From assembly GCA_026874595.1 (NCBI GenBank), contig CM049316.1, positions 71,949,176 through 72,013,175 of the forward strand: DNA of 64,000 nt, given 5' to 3'. Shown here in pieces: positions 21,766 through 34,600 of this stretch; the stretch's first letter is position 1; each line of letters begins with the position of its first letter. The DNA is from Sipunculus nudus (Eukaryota; Annelida; Sipuncula; Golfingiida; Sipunculidae). The notes beneath the pieces are model-generated. The model made no database searches. It was not told where the DNA came from and worked only from the letters and a program-made list of their open reading frames with translations. The translations under genes and the position numbers were made by a program.

Positions 21766-23164
21766 ATTCATTATTATATTGTGATTAAAATTTAAACAAA
21801 AAATATGAATTTAAAAGCAAATTTAAAACGTCCATAGAAAATTAAAACTTTTTTTTTCTCATTTGTTTAGTTAGATAAAGGAAGGTGTGATGATGATTTT
21901 TTGGGTTCATTGTTATAAGTAATGAGAAATATTTTCATGGTTAATCTTTAAGTGGCACTGTGTCTTCCGTTAGGATGAATACAATACTGTTGAAAAATGT
22001 TATGCTATATAGCTTTTGCCCTGGCGGGACTTGGGATGGCTATCACTTGCTACAGTATGTACCGCTTTACCAAGGTTGCATGGATAGCGCTACAGGGTAC
22101 GCCATTAAGAGTTTTTCCAAAATATCGTTGGACAAATCTGCCCAAAGAAACTTAGGCAAATATTCCTTGTGTCGCATGAAGATACAACAAATCCCTACAT
22201 ATTATCACTATTCATTTATCCAGTTGTTTAAAATACTTTTGACCAAAGTAACTTTGGAATGATCACTGTGTCTGAAAATACGGGCACTTGCCTCGAAGAA
22301 AATATAATACATGTATTAATTCTTCTCCACTTGGTTCTTGGTAACTCCCGCTTGTAACAACAAAGAATTAACCATTGGAGAATAAAGGATGAAAACAATT
22401 TCACGAATGCATATTTACAATGCTGCATGATACATTGTAAGTTAATTTCTATATAAGACTGATGAAATGACTTTTTATCCTACAAGAAGAGCTTGAACTA
22501 CATGTCAATGCTCCACGCCAATCCGTAGGGTAAACTCTCAATGGAGTACCTTTTAGCGCTATCCATGAAAACAATGCTGACGTCAGAATGACAGTTTCTA
22601 AGAAATGTTAGGATACTAATTATCTCTAGATCCTTTCGTATGACTGAGTCAACAGTGCTTCTGTTTAAGCAACTACGGATGTTACCGAGCCTCAGAGTTC
22701 TTTGAAATAATTGGCTAGCGTGTAAGTCATTTTTTTTATATGAAAGTCATTTTTTAAACGTGCAAGTTATTTTTGAAAACACCCAGAGCGCTCACTACGC
22801 CAAACGCGTATTCAAACTAAATATTAGAGGCCTTACTTTAAGGATATTAAACCCACTTACATAACGTAGGTTAGTCTATTTTCTTATATCATATTCTTTG
22901 CAAACCTTTGTTACTTATTGTAAGAGTATACTTTGTGTGGGGAACAGACCATTAAGTGGTGTTACTTTGATTTGTTCTGTTGAAACGCCAAAGTATTGGC
23001 CGTCATACTGGAAATTTAATCATTCTTGAACTGAAGTTCCCACATTTGTAAACAAATTGAAAGAGTGCATACACCTTGTGAAACATAAACCTTTACAGCC
23101 AAATATAAATGCTAAAACTAGCGAAATTATCTGACATATCATATAAGAATATTTGCAATGAGTA

Positions 23165-23560
23165 AAGAACACCAAGAGCTAACAAAATAAAACGTGTGAA
23201 CCTAGAAAAAGAAGTGGAGGAGCTAAAGAGTAATATTGGAGAATGTGAAAATATTGAAAAATACAAAGATTTAATGCAGGATTTTTATGATCTGATAACA
23301 GATGGTTTAATTGTTAGATCAAGGGTTGATTGGTCTAAGCAGGGTGAGCGAAGCTAAAAAATGCTTAAATTTTGAAAAAAATGAAGAAATAATAAAGTCA
23401 ATTATAACAGATAATAGTAGAGACCGTAGAAACAATGGATCACAGGAAAACAATACCTCATATTCATGATTACTATATGCAAAGGTTTTCAAGATCTGCA
23501 GATTTAACCTCAGAAGAATGTGATAGATTGTTTAAAATATATTTATGGTTCATGAATACA
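23165..23560 (+). mobile_element. L1-like LINE ORF2 fragment
   Basis: A frame-broken conceptual translation resembles the linker between endonuclease and reverse transcriptase of L1-clade LINEs: a Lys/Glu-rich coiled stretch, then DGLIVRSRVDW and GERS (compare the usual RSKxxW..GE..T), a stop where the motif would continue, then HDYYMQRFS-like sequence. No reverse transcriptase catalytic block follows. A dead fragment. Confidence 0.6.
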
Positions 23561-23825
23561 AATATTTTGTTTACAGATATCAGTTAGCTCGGGAAAATAC
23601 ATTTTAGTCCATTCATATTATGGCGATGTAATAAAATTCACATGCCAACCATCCACACGTTTGTGCTGGAAGACGAACCAGAAAAAAAATTAGAGGCTAC
23701 AAATTGACGATCAGGCTACACATTGACTTACAGACTACAAAATAACTGACCACATAACTTAGTGTGCTACCAATCAACCTACAACCTACAAAGAGTCTAC
23801 TCTTTGACTTAGAGCTTAAAGATAA
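23561..23825. other. spacer between LINE fragment and pseudogene
   Basis: AT-rich. Contains a short run of imperfect repeats (GGCTACAAATTGAC, GGCTACACATTGAC, AGACTACAAAATAAC) at about 23692-23750. No gene. Confidence 0.4.
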
Positions 23826-26558
23826 ATGTGTATCAAAAGTCTGACTAGCTGTCACATTAAATTAACACGTGCAACTACAGCTTTGAAGCTCTTGCATATG
23901 CCAGAACATTGCATTTTGCATCCACAGCGGGTCAGTTCTTGGCAAGATTTAGCAACAGGTTGTAAGATCAGTCCAGTAGGGTACCCATGTACCATCAATG
24001 TTCCTCCATCCCCAATCTCCTTGACTGAGTAACACGGGGCTACGGACCAGACACTTGCCTATAATATGACCTGCTTGAAATGCTTTTTAAGAGCAGCACT
24101 TGTGGGGGAAAATTTTTCCATGAAATGAAAACACAGTGCCACAGCCACTAAAGCCATGGAAAAGGTCGTGCAAATACCTTTGGTCCCATGGTTGAGGCGA
24201 TTTCACGTATGGGAATCGGGGTCTGCCGGGTCTGAGATTTCAGGCTACCTTACTGATAGGTGTCAAAGACTATATGCGATTGTATGTATTTGTCGGCATA
24301 TTTCTCTATCCAGGGCAGGATTTCTTCTCTTGCATGTGTCTGAAATGTTGTGCCTGTTGATTGACGAAAAGTGTAAATAAATGCTGCACCAACAGAGATA
24401 ATTGCATCAGCGTCAGGCTCAACTTCAATCATCTCAGAAGATGATTTCAAGAATGGGCAATAACTGTGATTTGGAACCCTTGTGCATCAGTCAGTTTCGT
24501 GCCAAAGCAGGAGGGCTACTCTGGTTCTCATATGGAAAAAACTTCTAGGTCACATTGTGTGCTTTGGCATGAGAGCCGTGAAAACAAGCTGCAATTATCT
24601 TTCAGTGTTTGTAAAGATTGTTTGTCTTTGGATGCTGAAGAAGCTTTTCTACTCAAAAGACATAGTTTGTTCATTCTGATTGATTCTTAGAATCAACTAG
24701 GTGGTCTTGCAAAAAAACTCCTCAAACTGTTTCTTACTAAGAGACTCCAAACCCCTTAATAATTCACTAACTGTGCCATCAAGAATCTCATTGCTGCCAA
24801 GTACTATGATTTCAGACGACTCTTCTACAAAAGGGTTGCCCATTTGGTCAATCACATTTCTAAGGCACTTGACACTTGCCTGAAATCTGTTCTGTGTACT
24901 AGGGTTATCATGATGATGCTTTGTATCTACTTTTTTCCTCAATGCCTTCTTGTCAGATGGTTCAAATTGTTGTATAAGGCGACTTACCTCGGGGCCAGAA
25001 ACAGTCCACCTCCTGAGAGCAGATGGATCCTTAGTCAATCCAAAGGCAGCCCCGTCTCCCTTGACAGAAGCATTGTTATGTTCATGTGCCTGATCAATGG
25101 CAATTCCAGAGAATGGCCGTTGTGTTTTGAGGACAACAAAGAATCCTTTCTTAAATTCAGCCACAAGGGTTTAGCTACTGTCGATGCTTTCCAAGTCCTG
25201 CAGGTAATTGTAAGCCACCTGGCATAATGTACATGATTCAGAGAAAAAATGAAGGGGATCAGCGCCTCTTTTTACAGTTGGAAATTCCCTTCCCCGTGCG
25301 ATCTCACTAAAAGAAAAACAAGAAGTTCCAAACGTAGCATTAAGTTCCAAAATTGGAATTGGGGTGATTCTGAATCTCGTTTGGTACACCAGTCAGCAAA
25401 ACAGAGGACCTGTTTCTTTCCTGCTTCAGCATCTTGCACAGATCTGGATTGGGCTTTTTTCTAAAGCTGATATAAGCTGCCTGAGGTAACATGGTGAGCA
25501 TGTTGAGTCTTTGCTATATAAGATGCTGTTAGGAATGACTCAGCAGTTCCAGCAGTAGCAATTTCAGCCTCAGCCAAAGAACTAATCCAGCCGCTGTCTT
25601 TAAATATCTCCTAGCATCTTCAGTGCATTCATCTCGATATGTAAGCCTCCAAACATAATAAACATTTTACCTTCACCGTACAATGTTGGCCAATGCAACT
25701 GAATTTGCTTGGCCTGAGCAAGCAATGGCTGAACTGCTGCAACAACTTGAATTTGACCATGATTTAGGAAATCAGTAGTTGCTTTGGCAATATTCATGGC
25801 ATGTTTTATCATAGCCACAGAGTGGGCTGAGTCTGGAAAAAGAGGCATCAGTAATGACACACTTACCCAAAAATTGTAGTTCTCGGCCTTCTGATGCACG
25901 GTTTGCAGCCCACGACGCATTTTCAACATCTACGGACAGACTGACTTGTCCTCAAGAGCAAGTTGTTTGGACAGTACGAGATTATCGTGTTCAATTTCAT
26001 GTAAAGTAGTGGGGCATGGGTTGCCTTGTTTGAAGTAGGCTTGGGAAACATTACCATAACACTCAGGAAGAGAAAGGATTTTTTTAGAGATATTTCTCGA
26101 AGTTCCAGACAAAGGCAGATTTCGGGCGTTTACAGTGTTTACACGGCATGGGTGTTGAAAAACTGACAGTCCTCCCAAGAAGGGACGTTTGAGCAGTAGG
26201 TGAACTAGGATTGTGGTCCAAGTTGTCAACAACACATGATGTTAATATCCCATGCCTAAAGGTAGTAGGATTAACAATGCCCTCTGTTCACTAAAGAAAT
26301 TCCAGAATGTTTTGATATCTCCAACACTCTATCATAGCTTAAACTAAGGCCATTTTGATCTATGATGTCTATCAACTGACGCTTCCTTTTTTTGGAAAAC
26401 AAAAGAAGACCAACATATAACAATTTTGAATGCCGTGTAAAGGTTGCGCTGGTTTGTGTTTTGTTGCAATTATGTTTCAGAAGTTGGGCACTACTTAAAT
26501 CTGTCTGTGATATCCCATCTTCAATCTGTGATATCTTTTTGGAGCAGAAAACGGCCAT
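23826..26558 (-). pseudogene. degenerate copy of a repetitive uncharacterised protein family
   Basis: Collinear minus-strand pieces in changing frames: 26558-26271 (KLLYVGLLLFSKKRKRQLID, then GLSLSYDRVLEIS), 26270-25930 (RHGILTSCVVDNLDHNPSS), 25929-25600 (FGGLHIEMNALKMLGD), 25164-24697 (AIDQAHEHNNASVKGDGAAF, then DPSALRRW.VSGPEVSRL), 24450-24250 (VGAAFIYTFRQSTG..FQ) and a cysteine-rich tail near 24000-23826 (RCGCKMQCSGICK). From memory these match, in order, a multi-copy family common in cnidarian and mollusc genomes with no established function. A frameshift near 26250 and others between the pieces show that it is dead. No splice sites explain the breaks. Confidence 0.7.
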
Positions 26559-26686
26559 TTAAAGAAAAAATGTTCACAGCCATCTTGAAAATGGTAACAG
26601 TCAAGTGGCCAACTATTTTATTTCAATATTATGGTTAAGGAGATCTAATAGCCAAAATGTCATACTCGTATCACCATTTTCACCAG

Positions 26687-27366
26687 CTCCCACTTTTAGA
26701 CATGGATACAGATAAATGTGCAAATTTGCAACAAGGACATTTGTTTCGAATCTTCTAAAACAAATATCAACAGTCATATAACTATTATCATAAGGAGACG
26801 AGAAAGAGTTAGAGAGTTAGAGAGCGAAATGCATGTATGAAGAGTAAGTAATACTTAATTCTGTCACAGTTTTACGCCCTGAGTCCAAGAGCACAGTTTT
26901 ACATGTGTCAATGTCATGGTGACGAAGCGAATTCAGACAAAACACCTTACTCTCGGGTCCAAAAAATGTTGCCATAAAACAAGAATGTTACATTTGTTAT
27001 GATGTTATTAGGATGTTTCAAGTATTCTTTTACTAAATGTGTATGCATGGTACTTTTTAAGTTCTCATTAAATAGTTCTGCTCTATTTCTAAAGTTATAA
27101 ATTTAGGCTTAGAGCCCTTCTCCCCGTAAATCCTTTTTATAACTGCACTGAAAGCATATTTTATTGATTGTTCAGTTATATTAAAAAAGCACCATTTTCC
27201 AAGTAAATCTTGTTTTAAACTCAAAGTTAATAAGTCTCTTTTACCTTCTGGATTGTTTAACTCTACATGGCATCAAATTTTTCCTAAACTATTTCTACAG
27301 GGAACTGCAAATTTGTCCATATCACGGAAAAATCTTGATATTCATATGCGTTTCCAGTCGAAAAAA
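26687..27366. repeat. segmental copy C, left flank
   Basis: Homologous to 14.69-15.29 kb in copy A: the same order of a GTGCAAATTTGCAAC block, a GA-rich spot, GTCACAGTTTTACGCCCTGA, GTGTCAATGTCATGGTGACG and a final Lys-poor AT region leading into the 22-bp repeat. More diverged than A is from B. It keeps the sequence deleted in B. Confidence 0.8.
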
Positions 27367-28370
27367 TGTACATACAGACAGTACCAACTTTTCATGCCAA
27401 AAACGCTCTATTCATACATACAGTACGCTTTTATCATAACGAGAGCACGCACTAACATACCTACAGTACACAGTAACCATACCGACAGTGAGCAATAATC
27501 ATACCTATAGCACGCACTGATCATACCGACAAATCGCGAAAATCATACCGACAGCACACAGTAATTACACCGACAGCACGCACTAATCATACCGACAGTA
27601 TGCACTAATCAAAACTACAGTACGCACTAATCATACCGACAGCACGCACTAATCAAACCGAGAGTACGCCCTGATCATACGGACAGCACGCACTAATCAT
27701 ACCGACAGCACGCACTTATTAAACCTACAGAATCCTAATCATAACGAGAGCACGCACTAATTATACAGACAGAACTCACTAATCATACCGAAAGTACGCA
27801 CTGTCATACAGACAGTGCGCACTAACCATACCGACAACACGCACTAATCATACATACAACACGCACTTATCATACCGACAGCACGCACTTATCATAACTA
27901 CAGCACGCACTAATCCTTAATACAGTACGCATTAAACATACCGACAGCACGCACTAATCATACCGACAGTACGCTCTAACCATACCGACAACACGCACTA
28001 ATCATACATACAATACGCACTTATTATACTGACAGCACGCACTAATCATAAATACAGCACGCACTAATCCTAAATACAGTACGCATTAACCATATCGACA
28101 GCACGCACTTATCATTCCGACAGTACGCACTTATCATACATACAGCACACACTTATCATAACTATAGCCCGCACAAATCCTAAATACAGTACGCATTAAT
28201 TATATCGACAGTACGCACTGATCATACCTACAGTTCGCACTAATCATACCGCAAGCACGCACTAATCATACCGACGGTTCGTATGAATCATACCTACAGT
28301 ACACACTAATCATACCTAGAGTACGCTTTAATCATAACGAGAGCACGCACTAAGCAAACCTACAGTATAC

Positions 28371-30519
28371 TTATCATGGCGAGAGCACGCACTCATTATA
28401 ACTACAATACGTACTTATCATACAAGTCATCACGCACTTATCATACCTACAGTACGTAGTTATTATACCGACAGTACGCACTATTCATACCGACAGCACG
28501 CACTTATCAAAAAGAGCACGCACTTATAATACGGACAGCACGCACTAATCATACTGATAGTATGAACTAATCATACCGACGTTACGCACTTATCATACCG
28601 ACAGCACGAACTAATCATACCGAGAGCACGCAATAATCATACCTACACTAGGCACTAATCATACCGACGGCACACACTAATTATATCGACAGCACGCACC
28701 GATCATACCTTCAGTTGGCACTTATCATACCGACAGCCACCACAAATCATACCTGGAGTACGCACTAATTTTATCGACAGTACGCACTTATCATACATAC
28801 ATGATGCATTAATCATACGAGAGCAGACACTAATCATAACGGAGGCACGCACTTATCATACCGAAAGTACGCACTGTCATCGAGAGTGTACCAAAATTCA
28901 TACCTACAGTACAGTTATAATAAGAGCAAGCACGAATCATACCGACAGCACGGAATAATCATACATACAGTACACATAAATTATATCGACAGTACACACT
29001 AATCATACCTACAGTACGCTTTAATCATACTAACAGTACGCACTAATCATACCTACAGCACGCACTAATCATACCGAGAGCACGGACTGATCATACCTAC
29101 AATATACTAATCATAACGAGAGCACGCACTAATCATACCGACAGCACGCTTTAATCATACTGACAGTATTCACTAATCATACAGACAGTACGCACTTATC
29201 ATACCGACAGCACGAACTAATCATCCCGAGAGCACGCACTAATCATACATACAATATACTAATCATAACGAGAGCACGCACTAATCATACCTACAGTATA
29301 CTTATCATGGCGAGAGCACGCACTCATAATAACTACAATACGTACTTATCATACAAGACATCACGCACTTATCATACCCACAGTACGCACTAATTATACC
29401 GAGAGCACGCAATAATCATACCTACACTAGGCACTAATCATACCGACGGCACACACTAATTATATCGACAACACGCACCGATCATACCTAAAGTTGGCAC
29501 TTATCATACCGACAGCCACCACAAATCATACCTGGAGTACGCACTAATTTTATCGACAGTACGCACTTATCATACATACATGATGCATTAATCATAACGA
29601 GAGCAGACACTAATCATAACGGAGGCACGCACTTATCATACCGAAAGTACGAACTGTCATCGAGAGTGTACCAAAATTCATACCTACAGTATACTTATCA
29701 TGGCGAGAGCACGCACTCATAATAACTACAATACGTACTTATCATACAAGACATCACGCACTTATCATACCCACAGTACGCACTAATTATACCGACAGTA
29801 CGCACTAATCATACCGACAGCACGCACTTATCAGAAAGAGAACACGCACTAATTATACCGACAGTACGCACTAGTAATACCGAGAGCACGCACTAATCAT
29901 ACCGACAACACGCAATAATCATACCGACATGGCCCAATGTCATACAGAAAGTACGCACTCTTATACCTACTGCACGCACTTATCATACCGAAAGGACGCA
30001 CTTATCATACCTACAGCACGCCCTATTCATAGCTACAGTATACTAATCATAACGAGAGCACGCACTAATCATACCGACAACACGCACTAATCATACCGAC
30101 ATGGCCCCATGTCATACAGAAAGTACGCACTCTTATACCGACAGCACGCACTAATCAAACCGAGAGGACGCACTTATCATACCTACAGCACGCCCTAATC
30201 ATAGCTACAGTAAGCACTAATCATACCGAGAGCACGCACTAATCATACCGACAGTACGCACCAATCATACCTACAGTTCGCACTTATCATACGGACAGCA
30301 CGCACTTATCAGACCCACAGTGCGCACTGTCACATAGGGAGTGCGCACTTTTCATACCTACAGTACAGTAATCATAATGATAGCACGCACGAATCATACT
30401 GAAAGTAAGCACTAATCATACCGACAGCATGCACTAATCATACCGAGAGCACGCACTAATAATACCTACAATATACTAATCATAACGAGAGCACGCACTA
30501 ATTATACCTACAGTATACT
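28371..30519. repeat. left-domain higher-order markers in the array
   Basis: The rare variant TTATCATGGCGAGAGCACGC recurs at 28371, 29312, 29695 and 30519 (intervals 941, 383 and 824 bp), each followed by the same odd units (ATACAAGACATCACGCAC or close). This shows duplicated blocks of several hundred bp in the left part of the array. Confidence 0.8.
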
Positions 30520-31604
30520 TATCATGGCGAGAGCACGCACTCATTATAACTACAATACGTCCTTATCATACAAGACATCACGCACTTATCATACCCACAG
30601 TTCGCACTAATTATACCGACAGTACGCATTCTTCATAGCGACAGCACGCACTTATCAAAAAGAGAACACGCACTTATCATACCGACAACACGCACTAATC
30701 ATACCGACATGGCCCAATGTCATACAGAAAGTACGCACTCTTATACCGACAGCACGCACTAATCATACCGAGAGGACGCACTAATCATACCTACAGCACG
30801 CCCTAATCATAGCTACAGTATGCACTTATCATACCGAGAGCACGTACTAATCATACCTACAGTATACTAATCATAACGAGAGCACGCACTAATCATACCG
30901 ACAACACGCACTAATCATACCGACATGGCGCAATGTCATACAGAAAGTACGCACTCTTATACCGACAGCACGCACTAATCATACCGAGAGGACGCACTTT
31001 TCATACCTACAGCACGCCCTAATCATACCTACAGCACGTACTAATCATACCTACAGTATACTAATCATAACGACAGTACGCACCAATCATACCTACAGTT
31101 CGCACTTATCATACGGACAGCACGCACTTATCAGACCGACAGAACGCACTGTCATAACGGAGGCACGCACTTATCATACCGAAAGTACGCACTGTCATCG
31201 AGAGTGTACCAAAATTCATACCTACAGTACAGTAATCATAATAAGTGCAAGCACGAATCATACCGACAGCACGGACTAATCATACCTACAGTACGCATAA
31301 ATTATATCGACAGTACGCACTAATCATACCTTGAGTGTGCACTAACCATAACGAGAGCACACACTAATCATTCCAACCATAACGGAGGCACGCACCAATC
31401 ATTCCTACAATACACACTTATTATACCGATAGCAAGCACTTATTATACCTACAGTATAGTAATCATTATGAGAGCAGGCACGAATCATACCGAGAGTTGC
31501 ACTAATTATACGGAAAGCACGCACTAATAATACAGACAGCACGCCCTAATTATAGCTACAGTACGCATTAATCATACCGACAGCACGCACTGATCATACC
31601 GACA

Positions 31605-34600
31605 GTACGCACTAATCATTCCAACCGCACGCAATAATCTTACCGACATTACGCTCTGATCATACCTACAGTTTGCACTTATCATACCAACAGCACACAC
31701 TTACCGCACAGAGAGTACGCACTATTCATACTTAAAGCACAGTAATGATAATAAGAGCACGCACTAATTATACAGACAGTAAGCACTAATCATACGGAAA
31801 GCACGCGCTAATCTTACCTACAGTATACTAATCATAACGAAAGCCCGCACTAATCATACCGACAGCACGCCTTAATTATAGCTACAGTACGCACTATTCA
31901 TACAGACGGCACGCACTTATCATACTGACAGTACGCACTGTCATACAGAGAGTACGCACTTTTCATACCTAAAGAACAGTAATGATAATTAGAGCACGCA
32001 CGAATCATACCGACAGCAGGCAGTCTTCATGCCTACAATACGCACTAATCATACCGACACCACGCACTAATCATAACTACAGTACGCACTTATCATACCG
32101 ACTCTTATCGATCCAACGGTATGCACTAATCATAACTACAGTACGCACTAATTATACCGATAGTACGCACTATTGAAACCTAAAGTACGGACTAATCAAT
32201 AAGGACCACGCAATAATGATACCGACAGTACGCGCTGTCATACAGACAGAACGCACTTATCATACCGACAGCACGCACTAATCATACCGACAACACGCAC
32301 AAATTATACCGAGAGTACGCACTGTCATACAGACAGTACGCACTGATCATACCGAAAGCACGCACTATTCATACCTACAGTACGCACTGATTATATCGAC
32401 AGTACGCACTAATCACACCTACAGTATGCACTTATCATAACGACAGCACGCGCTAATTATACCGACAGCACGCACTCATCATACAGACGGTTCATACTAA
32501 TCATACTTACAGTATGCACAAAACATAACCAGAGCACGCACTTATCATACGGACAGCACGTAATAATCATACCTACAGTAAACTAATCAAAGAGACAGCA
32601 CGCACTTATCTTACCTAAAGTACGCACTAATCATACCGACAGTACGCACTATTTATACCTCAAGTACGCACTTATCAAAAAGAGAATACGCACCAATCAT
32701 ACCGACAGCACGCCCTAATCATAGCTACAGTACGCACTAACCATACCGATGGCACGCACTTATCATACCGACAGTACGCACTGTCATACAGAGAGTACGC
32801 ACTATTCATACCTAAAGAACAGTAATGATACTTAGAGCACGAACGAATCATACCGACACTAGGCACTAATCATACCAACAGCAGGCACTAATCATGCCTA
32901 CAGTACGCACAAATCATACCGACAGCACGCACTAATCATAACTACAGTACGCACTAATCATACCGAGAGTACGCACTTATCGTACCAACGGTATGCACTA
33001 ATCATTACGAGGGCACGCAGAAATCTTAACGAAAGCACACACTAATCATAACTACAGTACACACTAATTATACCGATAGTACGCGCTAATCTTAATCATA
33101 ACTACAGTACACACTAATTATACCGATAGTACGCAATATTCAAACCTAAAGTACGCACTAATCAATAAGAGAACACGCACGAATCCTATCGACAGCACAC
33201 ACTAATCAAACCGACAACACGAACTAATCAAACCGACAGCACGTACTAATCATACCGACAACACGCACTAATAATATCGACAGCACGCCTTTATCATAGC
33301 TAAAGTACGCACTAATCATTCCAACCGCACGCAATAATCATACCGACATTACGCACTGATCATACCTACAGTTAGCCCTTATCATACCGACAGCACACAC
33401 TTACCGCACAGAGAGTACGCGCTATTCATACCTAAAGTAGAGTAATGATAATTAGAGCACGCACTAATTATACCGACAGTACGCACTAATCATACCGACA
33501 GCACGCACTAATCATAACTACAGTACGCACTAATCATACCGAGAGTACGCACTTATCGTACCAACGGTATGCACTAATCATTACGAGGGCACGCAGAAAT
33601 CTTAACGAAAGCACACACTAATCATAACTACAGTACACACTAATTATACCGATAGTACGCACTATTCAAACCTAAAGTACGCACTTATCAATAAGAGAAC
33701 ACGCACTTATCCTATCGACAGCACGCACTAATCATACCGACAACACACACTAATCATACCGACAACACGCACTAATTATATCGACAGCACGCCCTTAATA
33801 TAGCTAAAGTACGCACTAATAATTCCAACAGCACGCACTAATCATACCGTCATAACGCACTAATCATACCTACAGTTTGCACTTATCATACCGACAGCAC
33901 ACACTTACCGCACAGAGAGTACGCACTATTTACCTAAAGTACAGTAATGATAATCAGAGCACGCATTAATCATACCGACAGTACGCACTAATCATACGGA
34001 AAGCACGCGCTAATCTTATCTACATTATACTAATCATAACGAAAGCCCGCACTAATCATACCGACAGCACGCCTTAATTATAGCTACAGTATGCACTAAT
34101 CATACCGACGACACGCACTTATCATACTGACAGTACGCACTGTCATACAGAGAGTACGCACTTTTCATACCTAAAGAACAGTAATGATAATTAGAGCACG
34201 AACGAATCATACCGACACTATTCACTAATCATACCGACAGCAGGCACTAATCATGCCTACAGTACGCACAAATCATACCGACAGGACGCACTAATCATAA
34301 CTACAGTACGCACTGATCATACCGAGAGTACGCACTTATCGTACCAACGGTATGCACTAATAATAAAGAGGGCACGCACTAATCTTAACGAAAGCACACA
34401 CTAATCATAACTACAGTACACACTAATTATACCTATAGTACGCAATATTCAAACCTAAAGTACGCACTAATCAATAAGAGAACACGCACGAATCCTATCG
34501 ACAGCACACACTAATCAAACCGACAACACGAACTAATCAAACCGACAGCACGTACTAATCATACCGACAACACGCACTAATAATATCGACAGCACGCCTT

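Larger units (their letters stand above)
17535..23259. repeat. segmental duplication copy B
   Basis: Copy B, adjoining A with 16 unmatched bases (17519-17534) between them. It is shortened by a 514-bp deletion at 20858-20865 with TAATCATA at the join. Homology to A stops at about 23259, inside an L1-like ORF that continues intact-looking beyond that point only in B, so B keeps the fuller right flank. Confidence 0.88.
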
